This document shows positions 35,929 through 44,461 of a stretch of DNA of 64,000 nt, one piece after another. Each line of letters begins with the position of its first letter. Position 1 is the stretch's first letter. The notes under the pieces are model-generated. The model saw only the letters and a list, made by a program, of their open reading frames with translations, was not told the DNA's origin and did not search any database. Both the position numbers and the translations under genes were made by a program. This DNA is from JANSWY01 sp965243755 (GTDB taxonomy: Bacteria; Bacteroidota; Bacteroidia; Cytophagales; Cyclobacteriaceae): positions 320,853 to 384,852 of the forward strand of contig CBDEVW010000005.1 of assembly GCA_965243755.1 (NCBI GenBank). The letters run 5' to 3'.

Positions 35929-37505
35929 ATGAATAGGATTTTTTTACTTGTGGTATTGATATTTATTTTCAAACTGGTATCTGCTCAAAGCATTGTAATT
36001 AATGATGATGGTGCTTCAGGGGATGATTCCGCAATCCTGGAATTACAGTCTTCAGATAAGGGATTTCTGGCACCACGAATGACAACTTCTCAGAGAATTT
36101 CAATAAGCACGCCAGCTACCGGGCTATTGGTTTACGATACTGACCTATCAGGTTACTTCCAATTCGATGGAACTGTCTGGAATGCTTATCATCAAACTGC
36201 AACAGGAACCAACTCGGGAGATGTCCCTACTAATCCCAATGAGGGAGACAAGTACTATGAAGTAAATGATGGTAAGTTATTTATATATACTTCGGCGGGT
36301 TGGTCAGAAATAGTTACCGGCACTGCAATGGAAACTCCATATGGAGATAAACTGGATATTACTTTTGGAACTGTCACTGGCAATAGCATAACGATTTCTT
36401 CATTCGAGGTAGATGCTGCTTATGTAGGTTATGTGGTCATAATCAATTCAGAAAACACCTTTTCAGATCTCGTCAATGGAGAAGCCGTCTACGAAAGTAC
36501 TACCTATGCCAGTAATGGCGAGCAGGTAGTTTATGATGGTAGCTCCTCGGGTTCATTCTCAGTAACGCTGCTTATGGACCAGTCCACTTACTATTTTAAA
36601 ATTGTACCATACACCAGTGGGAGGGTGTATGTTAATGATGAACCTACTCAAAAACTGCAACTACAACAAGTTGCTCCACTGACAGTGAAACAGATTCTGA
36701 GATTTGTATAAGTATTTCAGGAGATGTACGAACAATCAGCTCCAATCAGGTGCCAAATCATGTAACAGGTAATTTCCCAAATTATGAAGGACCAGGTGGT
36801 GAAGAGTTTCTGGCAACACCGCAATCGTCGGAGGTTGATTTTACACCTGCACTTTCGGGGAGCGCTACCTATGTGTACGATGAGACTGGAGGACCCACGC
36901 CAAGTAATCAAATTTTTTATCGGTTTGGATTTGCAAGTAATGGTATAGGTTACAACCCAATGGGGCTCAAGCCCTGGGAAAACCCCAATACAGGTGAGGA
37001 GAATTGGCAATGGCAAGCCGCTGTGGTTAATGAAGGGGACACGGACCTTGATGCCTATGGTGCTCATGTCACCTCTGCAGGCATGTATCATTACCATGGA
37101 GATATTGTAGGTCTGGCTACTGGAGAAGATGGAACAAAGCATTCCGCCATTTATGGTTGGGCAGCAGATGGATATCCTATCTATTACAAATATGGCTACT
37201 CCGATGCAAATGACCCTACTAGTTCAATCATTGAGCTGACCTCTGGATATCAATTGAAAAGTGGCTCCAGAACAGGTACCGGAACTGCAGGGGAAGATTA
37301 CCCTGATGGAACTTATGACGGCACATATATTCAGGATTATGAATGGGTAGATGGTGCTGGTGATCTTGATGAGTGTAATGGGAGATCGGGGGTAACTCCG
37401 GAATACCCAGCAGGAACATATTATTATGTCATTACATCCGATTTCCCTAAAGTGCCCAATTGTTTTATGGGTACTCCCAGTGACGACTTTCTAATTGGTA
37501 ACTAA
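35929..37505 (+). pseudogene. YHYH-domain exported protein, interrupted by a frameshift
   Basis: Frame 1 (35929-36711) encodes a signal peptide (MNRIFLLVVLIFIFKLVSAQ) and a module with KGFLAPRMTTSQR common in Bacteroidota secreted proteins. Its last 19 residues are out of register. The frame from 36642 to 37505 continues the protein with the YHYH domain: MYHYHGDIVG, then HSAIYGWAADGYPIYYKYGY. Moving back one base at the A5 run 36650-36654 would restore a single protein of about 525 residues. This is a mutated gene, a sequencing error, or less likely a programmed shift. Confidence 0.8.
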
Positions 37506-37512
37506 GCATCTC

Positions 37513-37968
37513 ATGAAAAATTTAATTGGAATACTATTCATTTGTGTGGTCTCAACATCTTATTCACATGATCTGAGAATAGCCATTATAGACATCAAAG
37601 AGCGGAATGGGCAAATGATTGGAGAATTCAGGGCGGATCGGGTGGAGTTGATTAAAGCATTGGGATGTAATCTGTCAATTGAATCAATTGAAACTTACAT
37701 CAAACGCAATCTTAAGATTTACAGTAATCATATCCCGGTGACAATAGAGGCAATGAATTATGAGTTGAAGGCAGATGTAATAGAAGTGACTTGCAGTTTG
37801 GTTGGGTTTGATGCATCCAGCTCAGAAATACGGGTATATAATCAAATATTACTGGATACAATTTCGGATCACGAAAATGTAGTGATTTTCAGGCTTCATG
37901 ATAAAATCAGGTCTTTTCGAATGAGTGAGGGCCGAAAGGAGATTTTAGTTAATTATAAGAACATTTAA
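37513..37968 (+). CDS. Hypothetical exported protein, DUF6702-like
   Basis: 151 residues from ATG 37513 (MKNLIGILFICVVSTSYSHD), a signal peptide with His-Asp after the cleavage region. The remainder has the layout of DUF6702-type periplasmic proteins: an N-terminal His, the ADRVELIKAL region, and a final pair of beta strands (NVVIFRLHDKIRSFRMS). The match is by pattern only. It follows the YHYH gene by 7 bp and is likely in the same operon. Confidence 0.6.
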   Translation: MKNLIGILFICVVSTSYSHDLRIAIIDIKERNGQMIGEFRADRVELIKALGCNLSIESIETYIKRNLKIYSNHIPVTIEAMNYELKADVIEVTCSLVGFDASSSEIRVYNQILLDTISDHENVVIFRLHDKIRSFRMSEGRKEILVNYKNI

Positions 37969-37980
37969 TACCATGATAAA

Positions 37981-38136
37981 AGCATGATTTTCGAACACCA
38001 ACCGGTGATGAACATTGAAGCTGAAAAGGCTTATCTGGTTGATATGTTTTGGAAAATGCGAATTCCATGTCTGCATGCTAAATGGCGGCATTATGGCACG
38101 CAGGCATGTGACCGTTGAAATCAAAAATATATATAC
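37981..38136 (+). repeat. Repeated intergenic element, copy 2 (leader of a secreted-protein gene)
   Basis: Single unit with AACACCAACCGGTGATGAA, GCTTATCTGGTTGAT, GAATTCCATG and a hairpin: CATGTCTGCATGC (38066-38078) with GCACGCAGGCATG (38096-38108). It ends in TATATATACATG, where ATG is the start of the next gene. It aligns with the reverse complement of copy 1 over nearly its whole length, with a gap where copy 1 holds extra sequence. Confidence 0.85.
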
Positions 38137-38559
38137 ATGAAAAAAATAAACTTGTTAATGGCATTGCTCTTGTTTTTCACTGTACTGGCAAATGCTCAAA
38201 ATGTAGGGGTCAATGAAGACGGATCTGATCCTGATGCTTCGGCAATCCTGGATGTAAGTTCCACTACCAAGGGCTTTCTGGTGCCCAGGATGACAACTTC
38301 GCAAAGAACCTCTATCGCAACACCAGCAACCGGGCTGATTGTTTATGATACGGAGTTTGGCGGTCACTGGTATTACAACGGAACTCAATGGCAAATGATG
38401 GAATTTATAGTAACCGGTGCAGATGCCAGTGATGTTCCCACGAACCCGGCGGTTGGGCAGTTTTATTTCGATACTACGGGTGAAGACCTCTATGTATATT
38501 TAAGTACCGGTTGGGCAGAAGTGACCATCGGAACGCCTGCTTCCTCTCCATACCCCTGA
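38137..38559 (+). CDS. Exported module protein, paralogue of the YHYH-protein N-terminus
   Basis: 140 residues with a signal peptide (MKKINLLMALLLFFTVLANAQ) and the same module as the first 125 residues of the YHYH protein: NEDGSDPDASAILDV, then KGFLVPRMTTSQRTSIATPA and DVPTNP. It stops where the YHYH protein continues into its second part. The module is frequent in Bacteroidota secreted or adhesin-like proteins; its function is unknown. It is probably co-transcribed with the T9SS protein 21 bp downstream. Confidence 0.75.
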   Translation: MKKINLLMALLLFFTVLANAQNVGVNEDGSDPDASAILDVSSTTKGFLVPRMTTSQRTSIATPATGLIVYDTEFGGHWYYNGTQWQMMEFIVTGADASDVPTNPAVGQFYFDTTGEDLYVYLSTGWAEVTIGTPASSPYP

Positions 38560-38580
38560 TATCCAAAAACAGACACTAAA

Positions 38581-40344
38581 ATGAAAAAACAAGATCAATT
38601 TCTACTTATAATATCTTTTCTACTGACATCAGTGGGATTTGGCCAGCATGTGAAAATTGAGGAGGGAACGGACATGACCATGTCAGGAGATATCCATTTG
38701 GTTCTGAAGGACATGTCATTAACCAATGAAGCCACAATTACCGCTTCGGATGCCAACATTGTTATTAATACTGGAGCAGCCATAGACCTGAGCACTACTA
38801 CAGAAATCATTTTGAACAGCTTAACCGTAGCAGGAGCTGGTGGCACCCAGCGTTTACAAGGAAGCTTCGATATTAATGATGTTTCTATTTCCAGTAATCA
38901 TGTAACGACAATTGGCGATACCAGTAGTTTAACTATAAATACCAGTATTACCAATCCTGGAGATCTTGTGGTGGAGTCTGGAGGTTCATTAATCCTGAGA
39001 TCCGCCGTGAATTCATTAAGCGCAATTACTGTCTACAGAACCACTACTTTCAATAGTAGCACAGGAAAATATAGTGTTGTTGGATCACCTTTAAAGCTCA
39101 ATGGGTTTGCAGTTTTAGGAACTAATGCACAGCCTTGGATATTTGAATACGACGAAACAGAACCGTACGATACAGACGGCTCTGCCCGATTCAAATCCCC
39201 GAGTGAAAGTACTATGACCCTTGGTAAAGGCTACTTCAGCGCCTTTACAGGCGATGCGAATGGAGAAGTGGTTTTTTACGGTGTGCCTCAATATAAAAAC
39301 CTCACCTATGCGGTTTCACGAACGGACCATGTAGGTGATGCTTCAGATGTAGAAGGGTTTAATTTGGTGGCCAATCCTTTTACCAGTCCGATCGAATTTG
39401 ACAAACTGATGAATGCCAATAGTTCCTTGCTGGAGGAAGAGACCATATGGATTTGGGATGATATTGCTTCTAATGCCGAAGGAGGGACCAACGATGATTA
39501 CATCACCATAAACACGATGGGGAACACAGACAGTCGGGGAGGCAGGTTAACAGATTGGGATGGCACCATCAATGTAGCACAAGGATTTTTTGTAAAGACA
39601 GGGTCCAGCGGCAATCTTTCGTTTAATCAGGCCATGAAAACTCACGATGGAAATGATGACGCATCATACTTTAGGCCAGAGGAATTGGAAATTGAAAAAT
39701 ATTGGATTGGGATAACTTCAGAGACTGGTCTGGAGGGAACAAACGCCCTGATTGGTTTTCATCCGGAGGCAACCGAAGGCGTTGATAAACGATTTGACGC
39801 TTCCAGATTTGGTGATGCTTTGAGTTTATTCTCCGTCATTGATGACAAACGATACGCTATTCAGGGCTTACCATCCAAATGGTTGGAAAATTCCGGGCAG
39901 ATCAGATTGGGGTGTCAGATTGAGGAGGCAGGTACCTATTCGATCAGGTTACAGCGCTCAGAAAACGCCGGAGAACTACCCTTGTATTTAACAGATCATG
40001 AAACGGGGGAAACTGTTTCAATGATTGAAGAGAGTTATACATTTTCCATTGAAGCTGGAATTTACTACGACCGATTTTCTCTGTCGGCCAGTCCAGAGGG
40101 AAATCAGGTAATACTGGGGGCTGAATCATTGCACAAAGACTTAATAGTATATGGTTATGACAATGTTATCTATCTAAAAACACAGCAGCCGGGAGCAATT
40201 GAAGTCAGAACGCTGGACGGAAAAGTTGTTGCGAAGGAAACGTATTTAACCGGTGGAATTGAATTGAATGTTGCGTCCGGAGGTATTTATGTAGTGGTAA
40301 TAGAGACAGTAGAGGGTAAGAGTAGTTTTAAAGTAGGGTTGTGA
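38581..40344 (+). CDS. Secreted protein with type IX secretion C-terminal signal
   Basis: 587 residues with a signal peptide (MKKQDQFLLIISFLLTSVGFG). An early beta-rich repeat-like region (ITASDANIVINTG) follows. The last 75 residues form a type A T9SS sorting domain: EVRTLDGKVVAKE, LTGGIELNVASGGIYVVVIETVEGKSSFKVGL in parts. The middle contains VVGSPLKLNGF and FNLVANPFTSPI, which are common in Bacteroidota cell-surface proteins. It is predicted to be moved across the outer membrane. Ligand or enzyme activity is unknown. Confidence 0.85.
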   Translation: MKKQDQFLLIISFLLTSVGFGQHVKIEEGTDMTMSGDIHLVLKDMSLTNEATITASDANIVINTGAAIDLSTTTEIILNSLTVAGAGGTQRLQGSFDINDVSISSNHVTTIGDTSSLTINTSITNPGDLVVESGGSLILRSAVNSLSAITVYRTTTFNSSTGKYSVVGSPLKLNGFAVLGTNAQPWIFEYDETEPYDTDGSARFKSPSESTMTLGKGYFSAFTGDANGEVVFYGVPQYKNLTYAVSRTDHVGDASDVEGFNLVANPFTSPIEFDKLMNANSSLLEEETIWIWDDIASNAEGGTNDDYITINTMGNTDSRGGRLTDWDGTINVAQGFFVKTGSSGNLSFNQAMKTHDGNDDASYFRPEELEIEKYWIGITSETGLEGTNALIGFHPEATEGVDKRFDASRFGDALSLFSVIDDKRYAIQGLPSKWLENSGQIRLGCQIEEAGTYSIRLQRSENAGELPLYLTDHETGETVSMIEESYTFSIEAGIYYDRFSLSASPEGNQVILGAESLHKDLIVYGYDNVIYLKTQQPGAIEVRTLDGKVVAKETYLTGGIELNVASGGIYVVVIETVEGKSSFKVGL

Positions 40345-40363
40345 TTTGAGCTTTGCTTAAAAG

Positions 40364-40435
40364 TAGTCCCGGCAGGAATCGAACCTGCATCTAAAGTTTA
40401 GGAAACTTCTATTCTATCCATTGAACTACGGGACC
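40364..40435 (-). tRNA. tRNA-Arg (anticodon CCU)
   Basis: Folds as a 72-nt cloverleaf on the reverse strand: acceptor GGTCCCG/CGGGACT (one G-U), D stem GTTC/GAAT, anticodon stem GAAGT/ACTTT with loop TTCCTAA (anticodon CCT), 4-nt variable loop, T stem GCAGG/CCTGC with loop TTCGATT, and discriminator A. CCA is not encoded. It reads AGG codons. Confidence 0.93.
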
Positions 40436-40640
40436 AAAATATTATTGCACTTCAAATCTAATCAAACACTGAGAACCTGCCTCTAAAGTTTAGGAAACTT
40501 CGGGGGCGCCCAGCCTATTCTATCCATTGAACTACGGGACCAAAATATTATTGCACTTCAAATCTAATCAAACACTGAGAATCTGCATCTAAAGTTTAGG
40601 AAACTTCGGGGGCGCCCAGCCTATGCGAATCCATTGAAGT
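40436..40640 (-). repeat. Two tandem degenerate tRNA-Arg copies (106-bp units)
   Basis: Unit 1 (40436-40541) and unit 2 (40542 to about 40640) lie just upstream of the real tRNA. Each holds a 34-bp spacer and a damaged tRNA. Unit 1 keeps the 5' acceptor strand, D arm and CCT anticodon arm, but has a 14-nt GC-rich insertion (GGCTGGGCGCCCCC) after position 26 and has lost the 3' half of the T arm and the acceptor strand. Unit 2 is further decayed in its 5' part. Neither can fold as a tRNA. Confidence 0.85.
40453..40460 (-). promoter_or_regulatory. Putative -7 box of tRNA-Arg, duplicated at 40559-40566
   Basis: TAGATTTG on the reverse strand fits TAnnTTTG and lies 17 bp before the tRNA 5' end. 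The same box occurs 106 bp further upstream, in front of the first degenerate copy. Confidence 0.5.
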
Positions 40641-40804
40641 ACGAATCCATTCATCCAAATTTCTTCGGATGCCTACTTTATCGGTTTGCAAAAATAGTAT
40701 TCCTGTATTCATTAGGATAATATTTCGTCACTTTTTTGAATCTTCCTTCCTGACTTTCACCTCGATAGATTATTTTCCGGTCAAAACTCAAAACAATTTG
40801 CTCA

Positions 40805-41383
40805 ATGAAAGGAATATTACTAATTATCGTTTTACTGAACCTTACTACAATTTCTATGGCTCAAAGTAGTGGAGATCTTCCCTATGCAAAAATCCCGGAT
40901 TATCCGGAAACCTACACCGCAGGTACTGTGCTCTCCAGAATGGTGGATGGACTGGGTTTCAGGTATTACTGGGCAACAGATCAGTTGAGACCGGAAGACC
41001 TGAACTTCAAGCCGAGTGCTGAAGCAAGGACCACAATGGAAACCATGGAGCACATCTATAGCCTTACCCAGGTGATATTAAATGCCACCATCAAATCTAC
41101 TAACGACAATCGGGATACGACTAAATACGCCTATGATGAACTACGGGCCAGGACCTTAAATAACCTGAAACGAGCCTCAGAAATTCTGCTCAAAAGCTCC
41201 AACGAGGAAGTAGAAAGTTATAAGATCATCTTTGGAACCCGTGAATACCCATTTTGGAACAACATCAACGGACCTATTGCAGATGCCATCTGGCATGTCG
41301 GACAGATTGTTTCCTTTCGCAGATCATCTGGAAATCCTTTTAATTCCAAGGTCAGCGTGTTCAATGGTTACGTTCGTGATTAA
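40805..41383 (+). CDS. DinB-like exported protein
   Basis: 192 residues with a signal peptide (MKGILLIIVLLNLTTISMAQ). The mature part resembles the DinB/YfiT four-helix bundle: LGFRYYWATDQLRPEDLNF, TMEHIYSLTQVILNA with a metal-type His, and IADAIWHVGQIVSFRR with a second His. DinB-fold proteins bind metals and often act as thiol transferases; an exported version is less usual. The gene abuts the convergent permease gene without a spacer (stops at 41383 and 41384). Confidence 0.7.
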   Translation: MKGILLIIVLLNLTTISMAQSSGDLPYAKIPDYPETYTAGTVLSRMVDGLGFRYYWATDQLRPEDLNFKPSAEARTTMETMEHIYSLTQVILNATIKSTNDNRDTTKYAYDELRARTLNNLKRASEILLKSSNEEVESYKIIFGTREYPFWNNINGPIADAIWHVGQIVSFRRSSGNPFNSKVSVFNGYVRD

Positions 41384-44032
41384 CTATTCATACTTGAGTG
41401 TTTCTACAGGATTAATCAAGGATGCTTTGAGTGCATGATACGCTACTGTAATGAGAGCGATCAGAAAAGTGATGACCCCTGCGAGTATAAATGGCCACCA
41501 AACCATTTCGATTCGATAAGCAAATCCACTGAGCCATTCATTCAGCGACCAGTAGGCTACCGGAGTAGCTATCAGAAATGCTACAAAGATGAGTAGCATA
41601 AACTCTCGTGATAGCAATACCAGAATCTGCGTTGTGTTTATGCCCAATACTTTCCTCACACCTATTTCTTTAGTCCTTTGTTCCACACTAAAGGTGGCCA
41701 GGCCGAACAACCCAAGACACGCCACAATTATGGCAAGAATGGAAAAAATTATGGTTACACTACTCAGTTTTTGCTCAGTTTTATAAGAATCATTTAGTCT
41801 GTCATCTAAAAAGAAAAAATCGAATGGTCTGTTGGGAAGCACGGAGACCCAGCTGGATTCAAGATCGTTGATTGCGGTTCGTACATTGGTACCATCCACT
41901 TTTACAGCCACATATTTAATAAACAGGTTGAAGGCCCATTCTGTACTGTTCAAATTGAGAACAAAGGGACCAATGGGGTGGTGTTTGGAAGTGAAATTAT
42001 AGTCTTTTACTACACCTACAACTCGCCCTCTCAATTCATTTCTGAAATAGAACCTTTTGCCGATGGCCTCTTCCGGGTTTTCCCACCCAAGAGTTTTTAC
42101 CATGGTCTCATTGATGACCAATGCCAGCGAGTCATCAGTCTGGATGGTTTGGTCATAGTCTCTCCCTGCTGCAAGTTCAATGTTCATTGTTTTCGTGAAA
42201 TCATGCCTCACATTGAAGTGTGGAAAAGGTTTTGATTGCTCCATTCCCTCAAACCGGTAATTATTGACCTGATGTTTGGCACCCACAATCTCCTCTACGG
42301 CTGTGATGGAATGTACATGCGGACTTTGAAGCGCATTCGTTTTAAATTGCTCATAATGCTTCCCCATTTCTGACCGGATGACCGGTATCATAATGACATT
42401 TTCCTGATCAAATCCTGTATGCTCATTTTGCAGATGCTGTAACTGAAGCACAGCGATGAATGTCCCAATGATCAAAACAATTGAAATGGTGAATTGAGCA
42501 GCAACCAAAACCCTCCTGAAACTGATGCCATTGGTTCTGAGGTGTGCATTTTTCAGAACTAATATGGTGTTGAATGAGGACAACACAAAGGCAGGATAGA
42601 ACCCAGACAATAAGCCTACTAGTAGCGTTACACCCAGAATAGCAGTAAGATACGCGGGCTGAATAAGTGTCAAAAAGGAAACTGATTTTTCAGTAAGCGT
42701 ATTAAAAGACGGCAACATCATTGCCACCAGGATGAGGGCTAAAAACAAGGAAGCATAAGTGAGTATAACAGATTCAATTATAAATTGTCTGATCAGTTGA
42801 GAGCGGGCGCTTCCTAATGACTTTCTAACACCAACTTCTTTAGCTCTTTTGTTGGCTCTTGCAGTGCTTAAATTAATGAAGTTAATGGCTGCAATGACTA
42901 AAATAAATATGGCCACAGCACCAAATATGTAAATGTTCTTTATGTCGCTATTAGCTTGTATCTCATAGTCCAGTTTAGAATGCAAATGGATGTCTTCAAT
43001 AGGTTGAAGTTCCATTTCTATATCCTCTACAATGAAATCGGGAAAGTATTTCTTTACAAAGTCCGGAAATTGGGCCTCAAGCTGATCCTTGCTGGTGTTT
43101 TCCTCCAGAAGGACATAAGTCCAGCATGGGTTCCAATACCAGGATTTGGGATAGCCTCCATTGTACCAGTGCTTTAGGCTGGAAAAAGAAATGATGAAAT
43201 CAAACTGAAAGTGAGCGTTGGTAGGTGCATCTTTTAAGACACCAGTCACCATAAGATTTTGTTGTCCCTGAAATTCTAAGGTTTGGCCCATAGGATCTTC
43301 ATTGCCAAAATACTTTTCCACCATTGATTCAGTCAGCAATACGGTATTAGGCTGGTCAAGCGCCGTGTTTGGATCACCAACGATCATCTCGAAATCAAAT
43401 ACCTGAAGGAATGTTGAGTCAGCAAAAAATGCACGTGATTCATTAAATGCCTTTTCCTGTTTTTTATTAGCAAAAGCAAGCGTTGGTGATTGGAAATTAA
43501 ATAACCGGACAGCATGTTCCACTTGTCTGGGGAAGTCGCTTTTTAGTGTGGGGCCCGACGGAAAGGGAAGACTTGCCGAATGCTCCCCAACACCCTCACT
43601 TTCGAAATGCTCCAGCACACGATAAATCCTGTGAGATTTGCTGTGGAAACGATCATAACTCAATTCATCCTGGATGTACAACAAGATCAGTAAAGTACAG
43701 GCCAAACCAATAGCCAGTCCACTGATGTTGAGCATTGAGTATACCCTTTGTTTGATAAAGCTTCTGTAAGTAACAATGAGATAATTTTTAAGCATGGCGA
43801 TTGAGTTTGATTGGAACCTTTTTCTTTTCTTCATTGCGAATGGTCTGAACAGCCCCATTACGTCAAAAAGGAAGTATATATCCGAGTATAGTTTGTTATG
43901 TTTATTTCTTCGGTGTTCATAAAGTTCATACACATCTCCACGAAGTATCTCGATGTGATCATCATGGCAAAACCAGCCAAGGAGTTTGTCAGGAATAGAG
44001 GGGGGACGATATTTTAATTTTGGGTCAATCAC
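41384..44032 (-). CDS. ABC transporter permease of the MacB/FtsX family with permease prefix
   Basis: 882-residue protein. An N-terminal prefix (residues 1-80, with PPSIPDKLLGWFCHDD) is the 'permease prefix' seen in PadR-linked FtsX proteins. It is followed by a membrane helix with NISGLAIGLACTLLIL, a MacB periplasmic domain, three FtsX helices (SLGSARSQLIRQFIIES), a second periplasmic domain and a final FtsX block (EIGVRKVLGINTTQILVLLSREF). It probably extrudes or senses lipids, peptides or antibiotics at the envelope. No ATPase gene is adjacent. It overlaps the PadR gene by 8 bp. Confidence 0.88.
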   Translation of the reverse strand: MIDPKLKYRPPSIPDKLLGWFCHDDHIEILRGDVYELYEHRRNKHNKLYSDIYFLFDVMGLFRPFAMKKRKRFQSNSIAMLKNYLIVTYRSFIKQRVYSMLNISGLAIGLACTLLILLYIQDELSYDRFHSKSHRIYRVLEHFESEGVGEHSASLPFPSGPTLKSDFPRQVEHAVRLFNFQSPTLAFANKKQEKAFNESRAFFADSTFLQVFDFEMIVGDPNTALDQPNTVLLTESMVEKYFGNEDPMGQTLEFQGQQNLMVTGVLKDAPTNAHFQFDFIISFSSLKHWYNGGYPKSWYWNPCWTYVLLEENTSKDQLEAQFPDFVKKYFPDFIVEDIEMELQPIEDIHLHSKLDYEIQANSDIKNIYIFGAVAIFILVIAAINFINLSTARANKRAKEVGVRKSLGSARSQLIRQFIIESVILTYASLFLALILVAMMLPSFNTLTEKSVSFLTLIQPAYLTAILGVTLLVGLLSGFYPAFVLSSFNTILVLKNAHLRTNGISFRRVLVAAQFTISIVLIIGTFIAVLQLQHLQNEHTGFDQENVIMIPVIRSEMGKHYEQFKTNALQSPHVHSITAVEEIVGAKHQVNNYRFEGMEQSKPFPHFNVRHDFTKTMNIELAAGRDYDQTIQTDDSLALVINETMVKTLGWENPEEAIGKRFYFRNELRGRVVGVVKDYNFTSKHHPIGPFVLNLNSTEWAFNLFIKYVAVKVDGTNVRTAINDLESSWVSVLPNRPFDFFFLDDRLNDSYKTEQKLSSVTIIFSILAIIVACLGLFGLATFSVEQRTKEIGVRKVLGINTTQILVLLSREFMLLIFVAFLIATPVAYWSLNEWLSGFAYRIEMVWWPFILAGVITFLIALITVAYHALKASLINPVETLKYE

Positions 44033-44357
44033 CTGCCATGTTTAGTTTTGGTAAGGCATGGTAAAGCCCGGACCTGAGCTCAAATGAACGATCGAGTGCC
44101 TTGCGACCATAGGCCGTAAGTTTGTAAAACCTTTTTCTCCTGCCGCCTCGGGCGTTTGTAGCTCCACCTTCGTAGGATTCCAGAAAGCCTTTGGTCTCCA
44201 ATCGGTTTAATGCGGAGTGTAATGCGCCAATGCTAGGGTTTCTGCCAGTATTCAGTTTTAATTGATCCTTAATAGAAATGCTATAAGCATCATCATTCAG
44301 TTTTCCGATGATTAGAAGCACGAGTTCCTCAAATTCCCCTAGTTGTGTACTTTTCAT
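44025..44357 (-). CDS. PadR family transcriptional regulator
   Basis: 110-residue winged-helix repressor. Recognisable parts are LGEFEELVLLIIGKLNDDAYSI, GALHSALNRLETKGFLES and the wing GGRRKRFYKLTAYGRKAL. PadR proteins release DNA on binding phenolics or drugs. Its stop overlaps the permease gene start by 8 bp, so the pair is co-expressed and the permease is the likely target. Confidence 0.92.
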   Translation of the reverse strand: MKSTQLGEFEELVLLIIGKLNDDAYSISIKDQLKLNTGRNPSIGALHSALNRLETKGFLESYEGGATNARGGRRKRFYKLTAYGRKALDRSFELRSGLYHALPKLNMAGD

Positions 44358-44389
44358 AAGATAGGTTTGGGTATAATACGATCGATAAA

Positions 44390-44412
44390 ATACATTAGTT
44401 TCCTAAATGTAT
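44390..44412. promoter_or_regulatory. Putative PadR operator
   Basis: ATACATTAG (44390-44398) and CTAAATGTAT (44403-44412) form an inverted repeat with one bulged base, 33-55 bp upstream of the PadR start. ACAT/ATGT half-sites are usual for PadR operators. Auto-repression is inferred. Confidence 0.5.
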
Positions 44413-44461
44413 AAATAATATATTAAACAAACTTATCCCTTAGGAAATGGCTGATTGAAGG

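Noticed and set aside
36717..37142. 141-residue antisense frame over the YHYH region
   Set aside because: It runs against a conserved domain (MYHYHGD) and has no recognisable features.
40436..40640. The two upstream units as functional tRNA genes or a CRISPR array
   Set aside because: Neither has a 3' acceptor strand or normal T arm, and only two repeats with related, not unique, content exist.
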